The translations under genes were made by a program, and so were the position numbers. The notes under the pieces were generated by a model. That model was not told the origin of the DNA, searched no databases, and worked only from the letters and a program-made list of their open reading frames with translations. DNA of 64,000 nucleotides from Massiliimalia sp050943535 (lineage in GTDB: Bacteria > Bacillota > Clostridia > Oscillospirales > Ruminococcaceae), in the NCBI GenBank assembly GCA_050943535.1, contig JBMNPJ010000001.1, forward strand, positions 1 through 64,000, read 5' to 3'. Shown one piece after another: positions 25,490-35,207 of this stretch (position 1 is its first letter; each line of letters begins with the position of its first letter).

Positions 25490-26404
25490 ATGAAGAAACC
25501 GTTGTTTAAAAGCAGAGTAAAAAATGTCAATCCTCATAAACAGGGATGGATTATTTTTTGGTTTTTACTTCCTGCGTTAATCATGTTCTGTTTGGTATAT
25601 TTGTGGCCGCTGTTTTTGTCCATTGGAAGCAGTTTCTGCAGCTGGAATGGATTTGAAGATATGAAATTTATTGGACTGAAAAACTACATCGAATTGTTTC
25701 AAGACGATAATTTTTCAGCCGCTATGTGGAATACCATTAAGTGGGCGTTGTGTGCTGCGTTTATTCATGTTCCGTGGGGTGTTTTAGTAGCGTTGGTGCT
25801 GGCTAAAAAAATGCGGGGATGGCGGTTTGTACGCTCTGCATTTATGGTTCCCAATATCATTTCGCAAAGCGGAATGGCTTTATTATTCATGTTTATTTTC
25901 AAACCAGACGCAGGAATTCTAAACTCTGTCATCAAAATTTTTGCGGGTGATGATTTTAATATTAACTGGCTTTATGATCAGCGCACAGCATTTTTTGCTT
26001 TAACACAGATTTGGCTGTGGTTTGCAGCAGTAATTACATTGATTACATTGGCGGAACTGTTGTCTATTTCTCCGGATTTATACGAAGCAGCAAAAATTGA
26101 CGGTGCAAATGTATGGCAGATTGACTGGTATATTAATATTCCTCTATTGAGAAACATTATTGGTACTGGTATGATCATTGCCATTACCTCTGTATTTAAA
26201 ATGTTTGACATTATTTATATGACTACCAACGGAGGTCCTGGAAATGAAACCATTAATCTGGCGGTAATGTCTGTAAATGCCATTGTAGTACAGAGTAGAT
26301 ACGGATATGCAAACGCCATTGGAATTGTTATGCTTTTGATGGGTGTAATTGTGATGCTGGTCATTCAGAAGGGAATGAAGACCGGTCAGTCTACAGCAGA
26401 CTAA
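25490..26404 (+). CDS. ABC sugar permease, MalF type (cluster B)
   Basis: 304 residues, six membrane segments, N-terminus WIIFWFLLPALIMFCLVYLW, EAA loop at residues 199-205 (EAAKIDG). A GGAAAGGAAGG site precedes the ATG. It forms the membrane channel with the product of the next gene, 12 bases downstream. Confidence 0.93.
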   Translation: MKKPLFKSRVKNVNPHKQGWIIFWFLLPALIMFCLVYLWPLFLSIGSSFCSWNGFEDMKFIGLKNYIELFQDDNFSAAMWNTIKWALCAAFIHVPWGVLVALVLAKKMRGWRFVRSAFMVPNIISQSGMALLFMFIFKPDAGILNSVIKIFAGDDFNINWLYDQRTAFFALTQIWLWFAAVITLITLAELLSISPDLYEAAKIDGANVWQIDWYINIPLLRNIIGTGMIIAITSVFKMFDIIYMTTNGGPGNETINLAVMSVNAIVVQSRYGYANAIGIVMLLMGVIVMLVIQKGMKTGQSTAD

Positions 26405-26416
26405 GGAGGGTATATC

Positions 26417-27268
26417 ATGAGAAAGAATCATCCCCAAAGAGGAACAGCATCTATTTTGTATGGAATTATGAGCTATTTCGTAATGGCGATTGTTGTGATT
26501 ATTTCCATTGTACCATTTATCTGGGTGGTGCTGTCTTCTTTTAAAACTAACAATGAAATTTTGGAATCTGCATTTACACTTCCGAAAACACCTTCTTTTG
26601 TGGGATATGAAATTGCTATGGAAATGGCTAATATCCCCATGCGGTTTATGACATCTTTGATTATTGCCACAGTGACAACAGTAATTTCCATTTTTATTTA
26701 CTCTATGGCAGCATATGTATTGGCACGGTGTGAATTTAAACTTCGTGGTGCTATTTTCGGGTTGTTAATCTGTTCTATGCTGATTCCGTCCAATGCTATG
26801 ATTCAGCCGATTTATGCTACAGTAAAATCATTGGGGTTGTACGATACCAAAGCAGGTTTGATTTTAATTTATACTGGATTTTCCATGGCAATGTGCCTGT
26901 TTTTAATGCGCAGCTTTTTTCTTTCTGTGCCAAGAGAATTGGAAGAAGCAGCCTATATTGAAGGTGCTGGATTTTTTACCACATTCATTAAAATTATGTT
27001 GCCAATTGCTAAATCTTCCATTGCTAGTTCTGCAGTAATGACTTTTATCGGCGCTTGGAACGAACTTTTGTATGCGTTGTTGCTTACCTCTTCAGAAGAA
27101 AACCGTACTCTGCCGCTGACGATGAAATATTTTACATCAATGTTCTCTTTTAACTATACAGCAATGTTTGCGGCGCTGGTGATGTGTATTGTCCCCACTA
27201 TTATTGTTTACGTAATTTTACAGGAACAAATTATGGAAAGTATGGTGGCTGGTGCAGTAAAAGGATAA
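26417..27268 (+). CDS. ABC sugar permease, MalG type (cluster B)
   Basis: 283 residues, six membrane segments. The EAA loop is at residues 177-183 and reads EAAYIEG. The C-terminus is MVAGAVKG. AAGGAGGG precedes the ATG and overlaps the preceding stop region, so the two permease subunits are translated together. Confidence 0.93.
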   Translation: MRKNHPQRGTASILYGIMSYFVMAIVVIISIVPFIWVVLSSFKTNNEILESAFTLPKTPSFVGYEIAMEMANIPMRFMTSLIIATVTTVISIFIYSMAAYVLARCEFKLRGAIFGLLICSMLIPSNAMIQPIYATVKSLGLYDTKAGLILIYTGFSMAMCLFLMRSFFLSVPRELEEAAYIEGAGFFTTFIKIMLPIAKSSIASSAVMTFIGAWNELLYALLLTSSEENRTLPLTMKYFTSMFSFNYTAMFAALVMCIVPTIIVYVILQEQIMESMVAGAVKG

Positions 27269-27353
27269 CAGGAAAGCATGCTAAAACATTACCAGTGATT
27301 CTTGTGAATTTTTACGAATTTTTCTACAATATTCGAGTTTTTTGTAAATTTTA

Positions 27354-27382
27354 TTGAGAAGCAGTTTTTCACGTGATATACT
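27354..27382 (+). promoter_or_regulatory. Promoter of the cluster B URO-D-like gene
   Basis: TTGAGA (27354-27359), a 17 bp spacer, TATACT (27377-27382) with TG at the extended -10 position. It gives the downstream gene expression independent of the permease operon. Confidence 0.75.
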
Positions 27383-27436
27383 GAATCCAATAAAGTAGAA
27401 ACAGATTTTTTATAGCAGATAAATGAGGTGAATGAA

Positions 27437-28672
27437 ATGACAAATGATCAAAAGATACTGCGGCAGCTGGCGGGAAAATACCGGCTTTACGCAGAATCAG
27501 AACACAATGCTGAACGGGCAAAACTTCATAAAGCCAGCAATGACCTACACATGATTCGTCCGGTTGTGCTGATTGATGAACTTCCCTGGCATGAAATGGA
27601 GCTGGGGGATGAACTGACACTTCGTTGTACGGACCCATATTTGAGAGAAGTAGAGCAGTTTTTGCGCCGGGAAATTTACAAATTTGAACATCTGCGGGCA
27701 GATATGATTTTGCGTCCTTTTGTACCAGTACCAAAGGTGGTTCATTCCACCGGAATTGGAATTACAATTCAGGAAGAAACATTGGCAACAGATGCAGGAA
27801 ATAATATTGTTTCCCATGAGTATGAGGATCAGCTCAGTACAGAAGAAGACTTGGAAAAACTTCATCCGGCAGTGATTACTTATGATGAAGCTGAAACCAA
27901 CCGCCGGTTTCAGTTGGTAGGAGACATGATTGGGGATTTGATTCCGGTACGGAAAACAGGTTTGGATCATGTGACATTGCATCCCTGGGATGATATTTCT
28001 ATGTTCCGGGGCGTGTTACCGCTGCTGATTAGTTTGGCAGAGGAACCGGAATTGAGTCATCATATGATGCGCAAACTGACTGATATTTCCATGGATATTA
28101 TGGATCAGTATCTCAAACTGGGGCTGTTCGATCCGGAACCCTGGAGTCTGCACTGTACGCCGATTTTCAGTGATGACTTGAGAGGAGACGATTTTGACGG
28201 TGAACATCTCACCTACAAAAATATTTGGGGTCGTGGTACTGCTCAGATTTTTGCGTCTGTTTCCAAGGATATGCATGAGGAATTTGATATTGACTATATG
28301 AAAGATACCATTGGAAAATGCGGTTTGGTGTATTATGGCTGCTGTGAACCTCTGGATAAGAAAATTGATATTGTAGAAAAAATTCCAAATTTGAGAAAAG
28401 TATCCATTACTCCGTGGGCAGATGTTCAGGTGGGTGCGGAGGCCATTGGCAAGAAATATGTATTGGCTTCCAAACCAAATCCGTCTGCGGTGGCAGTTCC
28501 GATGCTGGATCAAGATGCACTGAAAAAAGAAATAGGAAATATTTTGGATGCTTGCCGTCGGAATGGTTGTAATGTGGATATTGTCTTAAAGGATATCAGT
28601 ACCTGTTGTCATCGTCCTCAAAATATTTTTGAATGGGAACAAATTGTTATGGATATGGTTCAGAATTATTGA
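27437..28672 (+). CDS. URO-D/MtaA-like protein, long type, paralogue 2 (cluster B)
   Basis: 411 residues from the ATG at 27437 (GAGGTG six bases upstream; a GTG at 27428 is in frame but lies inside that site). It shares the long-type signature of this window: RPVVLIDELPWHEMELGDE, YYGCCEPLDKK, VSITPW, SKPNPSAVAV and a C-terminal RPQNIFEW. Compared with paralogue 1 it has the PWHEM variant of the N-terminal motif. The fold assignment (URO-D/MtaA-like) is by pattern and the reaction is unknown. It has its own promoter and terminator directly behind the importer genes. Confidence 0.7.
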   Translation: MTNDQKILRQLAGKYRLYAESEHNAERAKLHKASNDLHMIRPVVLIDELPWHEMELGDELTLRCTDPYLREVEQFLRREIYKFEHLRADMILRPFVPVPKVVHSTGIGITIQEETLATDAGNNIVSHEYEDQLSTEEDLEKLHPAVITYDEAETNRRFQLVGDMIGDLIPVRKTGLDHVTLHPWDDISMFRGVLPLLISLAEEPELSHHMMRKLTDISMDIMDQYLKLGLFDPEPWSLHCTPIFSDDLRGDDFDGEHLTYKNIWGRGTAQIFASVSKDMHEEFDIDYMKDTIGKCGLVYYGCCEPLDKKIDIVEKIPNLRKVSITPWADVQVGAEAIGKKYVLASKPNPSAVAVPMLDQDALKKEIGNILDACRRNGCNVDIVLKDISTCCHRPQNIFEWEQIVMDMVQNY

Positions 28673-28701
28673 TGGCTTTTTGTTTGAGAAAATTGAAGTT
28701 A

Positions 28702-28736
28702 AGAAAGGGCATTGTGAAAACAATGCCCTTTCTTCT
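28702..28736 (+). terminator. Terminator of cluster B
   Basis: AGAAAGGGCATTGT, GAAA, ACAATGCCCTTTCT: a perfect 14 bp stem with a tetraloop, followed by TCT. Confidence 0.9.
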
Positions 28737-28846
28737 ATCCCCTTGTTCTAAAAATTGCAGAAGTATTTAGATTTATGTGACCGTCATAATATTAGTAAAA
28801 TTACTTTTGAATATGGCATATTTCACACGTTTTAGCACAGTTTTTC

Positions 28847-28877
28847 TTGACATGGAGTGAACTCTAGGAGATATAAT
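28847..28877 (+). promoter_or_regulatory. MerR-type promoter with a 19 bp spacer
   Basis: TTGACA (28847-28852), spacer of 19 bp, TATAAT (28872-28877). The spacer holds the dyad GGAGT, GA, ACTCT. Over-long spacers with a central dyad are the hallmark of promoters activated by MerR-family regulators, and the next gene is one, so autoregulation is likely. Confidence 0.85.
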
Positions 28878-28925
28878 AAAATAGAAATAAATAGTCAGCA
28901 ACATGAAGAATAGGCGGTGAAATGA

Positions 28926-29324
28926 ATGACCATTGCAGAAGTAAGTAAAAAATACGGGCTTACACCGGACACATTGCGGTATTATGAGCGGATTGGTTTG
29001 ATTCCTCCAGTGCATCGAAATAAAAGCGGGATTCGGGATTACCAGCAGGCAGACTGTCGGTGGGTGGAATTTATCAAGTGTATGCGCAGTTCGGGGCTTC
29101 AGGTAGAAGCGTTAATTGAATATGTTTCTCTTTTTGAACGGGAGGGGACTGCGCAGGCAAGAAAACAGATTTTAGTGGAACAAAGGGATCAACTTCAGGA
29201 AAGGATTCAGCAAATGCAAACAACCTTAAATCGCTTAAATGAAAAGATTGAGCGGTATGAGCAGGTTTTAATTCCTGCGGAAAAAGAACTGATTCAGATG
29301 AAACAGAAAGATGAAATGCCGTAA
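28926..29324 (+). CDS. MerR-family regulator, NmlR/AdhR-like
   Basis: 132 residues: winged helix-turn-helix (TIAEVSKKYGLTPDTLRYYERIGLIPP is the classic MerR start; shown here as TPDTLRYYERIGLIPP) and a C-terminal dimerisation coiled coil from about residue 75. A cysteine at residue 52 (FIKCMRSSGL) is at the position used by AdhR/NmlR regulators to sense electrophiles such as aldehydes. No metal-binding C-terminal cysteines are present. Its own 19 bp spacer promoter lies upstream. No target enzyme is adjacent; the medium-chain dehydrogenase at 62937 is a possible distant target. Confidence 0.88.
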   Translation: MTIAEVSKKYGLTPDTLRYYERIGLIPPVHRNKSGIRDYQQADCRWVEFIKCMRSSGLQVEALIEYVSLFEREGTAQARKQILVEQRDQLQERIQQMQTTLNRLNEKIERYEQVLIPAEKELIQMKQKDEMP

Positions 29325-29346
29325 AAAAGGCAATTGTGATAAAAAT

Positions 29347-29390
29347 AAAGAGGAGCACGATCTCGATAAAGGAAATCGTGCTCCTCTTTT
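29347..29390. terminator. Bidirectional terminator between convergent genes
   Basis: AAAGAGGAGCACGAT (29347-29361) pairs with ATCGTGCTCCTCTTT (29375-29389); T-run on the plus side and A-run on the other. It serves both the MerR gene and the minus-strand cluster C. Confidence 0.88.
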
Positions 29391-29416
29391 GTTTGTGTTA
29401 ATAGAATAAGTTTAAG

Positions 29417-30433
29417 TTAGTTGTCGTTACGAATACAATCGATCATAGCAAAATAATGTTCTTGAGGAATGTATTCCGGAACGCTGTTTCCAGTTCCCAA
29501 AGCATAACCACCTCGGTCTTTTACCCGTTCCAGCATAGCTTTGCAGCGTTTCTGAATTTCTTCGGGAGAGCTTCGGATGATAAAATCTACATCAATTCCT
29601 CCTAAAATAGCAATTTGGTTATGCCATCTTTCATAGGAATCTTCTACTGGTAAAATAGCATCCTCATAGGAATGTTTTGCGTCATATTTCATGGTATTGA
29701 TCACATCATCCATGGCTACATCAAAACTTCCGCAAGAATGTAGTAAAGCCGGTTTTCCAGCGCGGTGAATGGTTTCTACAATCTTTTTATGCCAAGGATA
29801 TACATATTGACGCATTTGGTCGGTTCCTAAAAAGGTTTGATGTTTAAATCCCCAGTCATCATTAGAAATCAATACTCCAACAGGATCGTACTGAGCAGAA
29901 ATTTCGTAATAACGAACCAATCGTTCTCCAACTGCGTCAAAAATTGCCTGTACTAAATCTGGATCATCATACAGCATGAAACACAGATTTTCATAACCAG
30001 TCAGAGCGATTACATTTTCTAAAACACCTCCAGGCCCCATGACTAGAATTTTCATTCCTTCAGGAAGATAGGGGGCTGATTTTTCCAGTTTGGAATAGTC
30101 TGCGGCATCTGGATCTGGCCACTGATAGGTATGAAAAGCGTCCCAAGTAGTGATTCCAGCGCCTTCGTTAAGGGAAAGAGTCTCTAAGGAATGACGGGTA
30201 GGCACAGGAAAGTTAAATTCTGATCCATGAACTGTTACGTAGTCATATCCTGCTTTGGCAAATGCGTTGGCAAGATAAATAACTTCTTCTGCGGAATTTC
30301 TCACCTTGGGATATGGGGTTCCATTAAACCGTTCATATAGAGGAACGTTCATGAAGAATTCAAATAAAGTGGGGCGATCAGGAACTTTTCGGTCTAATAC
30401 CTTTAAAAGATTATTAAAATTGGGCTGTCTCAT
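29417..30433 (-). CDS. URO-D/MtaA-like protein, short type 1 (cluster C)
   Basis: 338 residues, the normal length of the URO-D family. It contains the zinc-type motif H232-S-C234-G (LLHSCGS), the phosphate-loop-like GPGGVLENV, and GGIDVDF followed by GTGNSVPEYI. In MtaA/MtbA methyltransferases a third zinc-ligand cysteine lies near this last motif; here the matching residue appears to be Asn. The start MRQPNFNNLLKVLDRKVPDR is typical. It resembles the 60172 gene closely (same motifs in the same order) and is the last gene of cluster C. A methyl-transfer or related role is inferred only. Confidence 0.8.
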   Translation of the reverse strand: MRQPNFNNLLKVLDRKVPDRPTLFEFFMNVPLYERFNGTPYPKVRNSAEEVIYLANAFAKAGYDYVTVHGSEFNFPVPTRHSLETLSLNEGAGITTWDAFHTYQWPDPDAADYSKLEKSAPYLPEGMKILVMGPGGVLENVIALTGYENLCFMLYDDPDLVQAIFDAVGERLVRYYEISAQYDPVGVLISNDDWGFKHQTFLGTDQMRQYVYPWHKKIVETIHRAGKPALLHSCGSFDVAMDDVINTMKYDAKHSYEDAILPVEDSYERWHNQIAILGGIDVDFIIRSSPEEIQKRCKAMLERVKDRGGYALGTGNSVPEYIPQEHYFAMIDCIRNDN

Positions 30434-30481
30434 ATGTCAGTATTCCCTTCACTAGGTAAATTGTGTGATATTAGGATATTG

Positions 30482-31603
30482 TTATTTACATAAACGGGCA
30501 ACAGCTTCATCTTCATCAATGGTTCCTGTTAAAGGATAAGAACCATATTCTTCAATCAGTCGGGTGATTGCCAGCAGGTTTTCAATTGGAGTCCCGTAGG
30601 ATACAGCATCACCGCTGGAAAGGATAAAGGAATTTCCAGGAGCCATTTGATTGATTACCCGAACGGTATAGCGAATCGTCTCTTCCTCAGTCAGCCGAAC
30701 CAGAATCGGTGGTTCCAGCCCACCGATAATCACCTTTTCTTCTCCCCAACATGCTCGGGCTTCATGTGCCCAAAAATCGCCAGTTGTAGGAGGACAGAGA
30801 GAATCTACGCCATCTTGTTTTCCGGCTTTTACCAGATCTGCAAAACCTTTGAGTTTACCGCACATATGTGTAATGAAAATTTTTCCGGAATTGTGAATGA
30901 TATCTGCATACTCATCAATTTGTTTGGAACAGTACTTTTCATACATCCATCGGCTCATTACTGTAGTGGAAGTATCTTCATAGGCAAAGATAACAGGAGT
31001 AGGACAGTCACGGATAATTTTATAAGCTTCCTTATTTCTTTCATGTAACAATTCTAAAATTTCGTCCATTAAGTCAGGATAATCTGCCAAAAAATATACA
31101 GTGTTTTCTACTCCAATTAAGTGCTGAAGAAAAGCCTGAATCGGTGTATAAGGGGCAGTAGGAGTAGCCATGCCGTCCTCGCCGATTTCATGATCTCGCT
31201 TTATAAAGTATGCGAAATCAGGTTGATATTCTGTGTTTTTTAATACATAGAGAAAGGTTTTCAGATCTTCGTAACTGGTGATTAAATGTTTTGCAATATA
31301 GTGGGTATGTCCTTTGGAACGGGAAATTTCTGTCAGATCTCCCACAGGAGTATGAAAGAATCGTGTCCATTCTTCAGGACTTTTTTGTTCTTCGTAAGAC
31401 AGATTTTTATAAATCGTCTGATAAGTAGGAACATGACGTTCCATAATATCATTGCGCAGGTAACGCAGTGTTTCCAATAAATTCATAGAAAATCCTTGTT
31501 CAACCAAAGAACTGGTATAATAAGCGTCCATGCATAAAGACCAAGGAATTCGGTCTACGGGTTTTCTGTTGAGAGCAGCAATTAGCCGTTCACGTCCTGT
31601 CAT
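30482..31603 (-). CDS. URO-D/MtaA-like protein, short type 2 (cluster C)
   Basis: 373 residues. It begins MTGRERLIAALNRKPVDRIP, a hallmark start of corrinoid-linked URO-D-family proteins, and has H246-M-C248-G (THMCGK) followed by GGLEPP and SSGDAVSYGTP. As in the other short-type proteins, a third cysteine after the glycine-rich motif is absent. AGAAGGAG precedes the ATG. Two different short-type proteins in one operon suggest a two-step or heteromeric process, but no corrinoid protein accompanies them. Confidence 0.8.
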   Translation of the reverse strand: MTGRERLIAALNRKPVDRIPWSLCMDAYYTSSLVEQGFSMNLLETLRYLRNDIMERHVPTYQTIYKNLSYEEQKSPEEWTRFFHTPVGDLTEISRSKGHTHYIAKHLITSYEDLKTFLYVLKNTEYQPDFAYFIKRDHEIGEDGMATPTAPYTPIQAFLQHLIGVENTVYFLADYPDLMDEILELLHERNKEAYKIIRDCPTPVIFAYEDTSTTVMSRWMYEKYCSKQIDEYADIIHNSGKIFITHMCGKLKGFADLVKAGKQDGVDSLCPPTTGDFWAHEARACWGEEKVIIGGLEPPILVRLTEEETIRYTVRVINQMAPGNSFILSSGDAVSYGTPIENLLAITRLIEEYGSYPLTGTIDEDEAVARLCK

Positions 31604-31648
31604 AATTGTTCTCCTTCTGTTTTTTATTTTAAAATGCTTTGTACTACA

Positions 31649-32476
31649 TTACCCTTTCATGCCAGACATGGCAATCCCTTCAACAAACTGTTTTTGGAAA
31701 ATCAAATAAACAATCAAAACTGGAATAACAGAGATTGTAGCTCCAGCTAAAATAGGACCATAGTCACTGAAGAATTGTCCAGTCAAAGAACGCAGACCTA
31801 GCGGCAGGGTGTATTTAGAAGAATCTGTCAACATCAACTGAGGCCACAAAAAGTCATCCCATACCCATAAGAACTGGAAAATCCCTAAAGCGGACAACGC
31901 ACTGCTGATATTTCCTAAAATAATACGATGGAAAATTCCATACTCAGTTGCTCCATCAATTCTGGCAGCTTCTAACAGTTCATTGGGGATAGAATCAATA
32001 AACTGTTTCATCATGTAAATACCAAAACTACTGAATAAGGACGGTACAATCAATGAGGTGTAACTGCCAATCCATCCAAACCAACTCATTTCCTGATACA
32101 TAGGAATGATGGTTACTGGCCATGGAATCATCATGGTGCATAACACAATTAAAAATACAGTCTTGTTGTATTTAAAATCCACTTTGGAAATTACATATCC
32201 TACAATTGCGCTGGTATATAAAATAATTGCTGTTTTTACAATGGATAAAACAACACTGTTAAGAAAGATTCTTCCAAAGCTTACTTTATCCCATACTGTT
32301 GTATAGTTATTAAAAGTTGGCTCTTTGGGAAGAAGGGTAGATGGAATCATATTGATTTCTGCCATGGTTTTAAAAGAGGAAGTAATCATCCAAACAAAGG
32401 GAAGTACCATTAACAGTGCAAATAATGTGAGAAATAAGTATAATAAAGTTCTGGAAATTAATTTTTTACTTTTCAT
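31649..32476 (-). CDS. ABC sugar permease, MalG type (cluster C)
   Basis: 275 residues from MKSKKLISRTLLYLF; the open frame starts four codons earlier but the AAAGGA site fits the ATG at 32476. Six membrane segments, EAA loop EAARIDGATEYG, C-terminus IAMSGMKG. It is the second membrane subunit of the cluster C importer, whose binding-protein gene is frameshifted. Confidence 0.9.
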   Translation of the reverse strand: MKSKKLISRTLLYLFLTLFALLMVLPFVWMITSSFKTMAEINMIPSTLLPKEPTFNNYTTVWDKVSFGRIFLNSVVLSIVKTAIILYTSAIVGYVISKVDFKYNKTVFLIVLCTMMIPWPVTIIPMYQEMSWFGWIGSYTSLIVPSLFSSFGIYMMKQFIDSIPNELLEAARIDGATEYGIFHRIILGNISSALSALGIFQFLWVWDDFLWPQLMLTDSSKYTLPLGLRSLTGQFFSDYGPILAGATISVIPVLIVYLIFQKQFVEGIAMSGMKG

Positions 32477-32514
32477 TCTTAAAATCATTCCTTTCTTTCC
32501 GCAGAATCATTATG

Positions 32515-33423
32515 TTAATAAGAAACTTCTGCTTTATTATTTGCTCTTACCTGGAATACAGAGAATACCAGAATTACTACAAATAAAATGAAAGAGATGG
32601 ATGATGCATAGCCAAACCGATATTTCGTAAATGCTTCATAATACAATAGATAAACGGATGTATAAGTTGCATCACCAGGACCGCCTTCGGTCAGCATGAA
32701 AATTTGTGTGAAAGTCTGCAAATAGCTGATCACAGATGTAATGACAACAAAGAAAGTTGTGTTTTTCAGTAAGGGAAGAGTAATATACCAATATGTTTGA
32801 ATTTTACTGGATCCATCGATTAGTGCTGCTTCGGTACACTGTTTTGGAATTCCCTGAAGTCCAGCTAAAAACAAAACCATAGCATAACCCATATCCTTCC
32901 AGATTGTCATCAACATAACGGCAGGCATTGCTTGTACAGAATCCTGCAGCCACTTTAAGGAAGGCAAACCAATTGCATTCAGCATCTGATTGATAATTCC
33001 AAATGCCGGGTTATACATGATTTTCCATACTAAGGATACTGCTACCATAGAGGTAACAACTGGCAAATAATAAACTGTACGGTAAAAACTTTTAAATTTT
33101 GTAACCTCATTGACTAAAATGGCAAATACAAGTCCTAATATAGTTCTGAAAAAAACAACTACCACCGTAAAGTAAATGCTGTTAAACAAGGACTTCCACA
33201 TTAACGGGGAAGTAAAGGCTTCTTTATAGTTGTCTAATCCCAGAAAATTGAATGTTCCGATCATAGGATTCCATTCAAAGAAACTTCCTACTAATGCATA
33301 GCAGATTGGGAAGATCATAAAGATTAAATAGGACAGCAGCATCGTTCCTATGACGACAATTACCATAGATCGTTTTCCAAATAAATCAATTTTTTTCTTT
33401 GTTGTTTTGGAATTACTGTTCAT
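32515..33423 (-). CDS. ABC sugar permease, MalF type (cluster C)
   Basis: 302 residues starting MNSNSKTTKKKIDLFGKRSM, chosen because AAGAGGTGAG lies just before this ATG, while the open frame extends six codons further. Six membrane segments and an EAA-type loop (EAALIDGSSKI). It lies between the hairpin that follows the binding-protein gene and the MalG-type permease, and appears intact. Confidence 0.9.
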   Translation of the reverse strand: MNSNSKTTKKKIDLFGKRSMVIVVIGTMLLSYLIFMIFPICYALVGSFFEWNPMIGTFNFLGLDNYKEAFTSPLMWKSLFNSIYFTVVVVFFRTILGLVFAILVNEVTKFKSFYRTVYYLPVVTSMVAVSLVWKIMYNPAFGIINQMLNAIGLPSLKWLQDSVQAMPAVMLMTIWKDMGYAMVLFLAGLQGIPKQCTEAALIDGSSKIQTYWYITLPLLKNTTFFVVITSVISYLQTFTQIFMLTEGGPGDATYTSVYLLYYEAFTKYRFGYASSISFILFVVILVFSVFQVRANNKAEVSY

Positions 33424-33442
33424 TTTCTCACCTCTTAACACA

Positions 33443-33472
33443 GGTGGTATGTTTTATAAAAAACATACCACC
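33443..33472 (-). terminator. Intercistronic hairpin, cluster C
   Basis: GGTGGTATGTTTT, ATAA, AAAACATACCACC: a perfect 13 bp stem between the binding-protein pseudogene and the permease, equivalent to the hairpins of the other clusters. Confidence 0.78.
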
Positions 33473-33514
33473 TTCCACGTCACATAATTTTATATATTTA
33501 TTGAGAGAGCAAAA

Positions 33515-34932
33515 TTAATTTTTGAATTCAGAAGCATGCTGATACAAACGTTCTACAGGTGTAAAGTCTAATGGTTCCAGATCTTTATTAATAACGGTTT
33601 CAGCATTTTCTAAAGCATCGTCAATAGATTTACCATTCAACAATACATCCTGCTCAACATATTTCAACAGTCCCTGGAAATATGGGTCTGGAACTGCTCC
33701 TGGCCAATATGTCCGATCCAAAATTTCAGCCTGTGTTCCCAGTACAATATTAGTTGCAATGGTTTCATTATTCTGTAATGACAATTTTACAGGTACAGTA
33801 CTCAGTGCCATATTGGTTTCTATCAGCAGTTCATCATTGCACAAGAAGTATTTCAGCATATCAAACGCAACGGCTTTTTCTTTGTCTCCTGTCTTAGCAC
33901 TAACTGCTGCAGTACTTTCACCGTTGTTTCGATCATACGCAGGAGGTGTTTCTCCGTCTACTGTAGGCAGATTAAAGAATCCCCAGTTTAAATCTTTATA
34001 GGAATCACCGTTTAGCCAAGTTCCATACCAGCCCCAGCTATAGGTCATAGCTGCCTGCTGGTTTGCAAAAGATTCACTATATGTAGGAAAATCGATAGAG
34101 GACACTTTATATTTATCGTAAAAGTCTACAATAAACTGCATGCTTTCCTTCATATCTGGCGTATTGATCAGTGCTGTTCCTTCTTCATCAAACATAAAGT
34201 TTCCTTTTTGCATGTTAAGGGCTGTCAATAAGAAATTAGCACCTTCATTCAAAGCCATACCTTCTCGAGTGATTTTTCCTTTAGAATCGGTCTTTGTCAG
34301 TTTTTGAGCAACTGCTACAAGATCATCCCATGTTTTTGGAATATCCGCTTCGGTTAATCCTGCTTCTTCCCACATGTCTTTGTTATAGAAAATACCGGAT
34401 GTCATAACCCCCATATCAATGAAATACAGCTTTCCATCGATTAAGTGTTCTTCTACTTGTAAAAAGTCTTCTTTCAGTACATCAATAGGAGAACATCTTC
34501 TGGGTATGGTTCTGTGTTAGGGATAATTGCAGCTGTTTGTGCATTGTGCATATGGAAGATATCAGGACCTGTTCCAGACTGAAGAGCAATTGGAAGCTTT
34601 TGAAAATGGTCTGCGTTTGCAGAATAGGTTGTTTTTACTGTTACATTCGGATGTACTTTAGTGTATTCTTCAATCCATTTTTCATATGGTTCCTGCAATT
34701 CATTCTGAATCCAGAAATCAATTTCAATCTTTTCTCCATCATTGATTGGTGCATCCAAATCATATTTCAAATTATCGCCGATAGTATTAGTTCCTGGGCT
34801 TGCAGTTGTGCCGCCATTTCCTGTATTTGCAGTTGATGTTTCTTTGCTGCTGTCTCCACCACATGATGTTAAAATAGAAGTTGATATTACCAGAGCGGCT
34901 AATACTTTTGCCATTACTTTTTTGTTCTTCAT
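33515..34932 (-). pseudogene. Frameshifted ABC binding lipoprotein (cluster C)
   Basis: The start (MKNKKVMAKVLAALVISTSI, lipobox LTSC) follows AAAGGAGG at 34932. The first part runs to ...NTEPYPEDV and then hits a stop (LLLMY*) near 34474. The rest continues in the -1 frame as SPIDVLKEDFLQVEEHLID and then MGVMTSGIFYNKDMW to 33515. Restoring one T in the GTT(T)CTCC context at 34492-34493 gives an uninterrupted ~472-residue family 1 binding protein (PEDVSPIDVLKED). It is a single-base deletion or a sequencing error; no slippery programmed-frameshift signal is evident. Confidence 0.85.
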
Positions 34933-35170
34933 AATATCCTCCTTTATACAATGAAAATAATTCATAGAGTTCGTTTGTTTGAATAAATTCTTTGATTGTC
35001 GACAGTAAAGAATATTATTCACAAAACAATAATATGTTTTTAATAATAAGTTTCATTAAATCGCGATTTTTTTGTTTAAATTAATGATATCTTGTTTTTG
35101 GGGTAAAGTAAATTTCTAAAATTAAGGGAAATTATACAATAATTAATATTTGGTTAATTTTTTAACATGC

Positions 35171-35206
35171 AAAAAAGACGCTGTCAAAAACGACAACGTC
35201 TTTTTT
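35171..35206 (-). terminator. Terminator of the cluster C AraC gene
   Basis: AAAAAAGACG plus TGTC pair with GACA plus CGTCTTTTTT around the loop AAAAAC. T-runs flank both sides; it directly follows the AraC stop on the minus strand. Confidence 0.88.
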
Positions 35207-35207
35207 G

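Noticed and set aside
34474..34500. Programmed -1 frameshift in the cluster C binding protein
   Set aside because: No X-XXY-YYZ slippery heptamer or downstream pseudoknot was seen at the junction (GATGTTCTCC), and binding proteins are not known to use recoding. A plain mutation or sequencing error is simpler.
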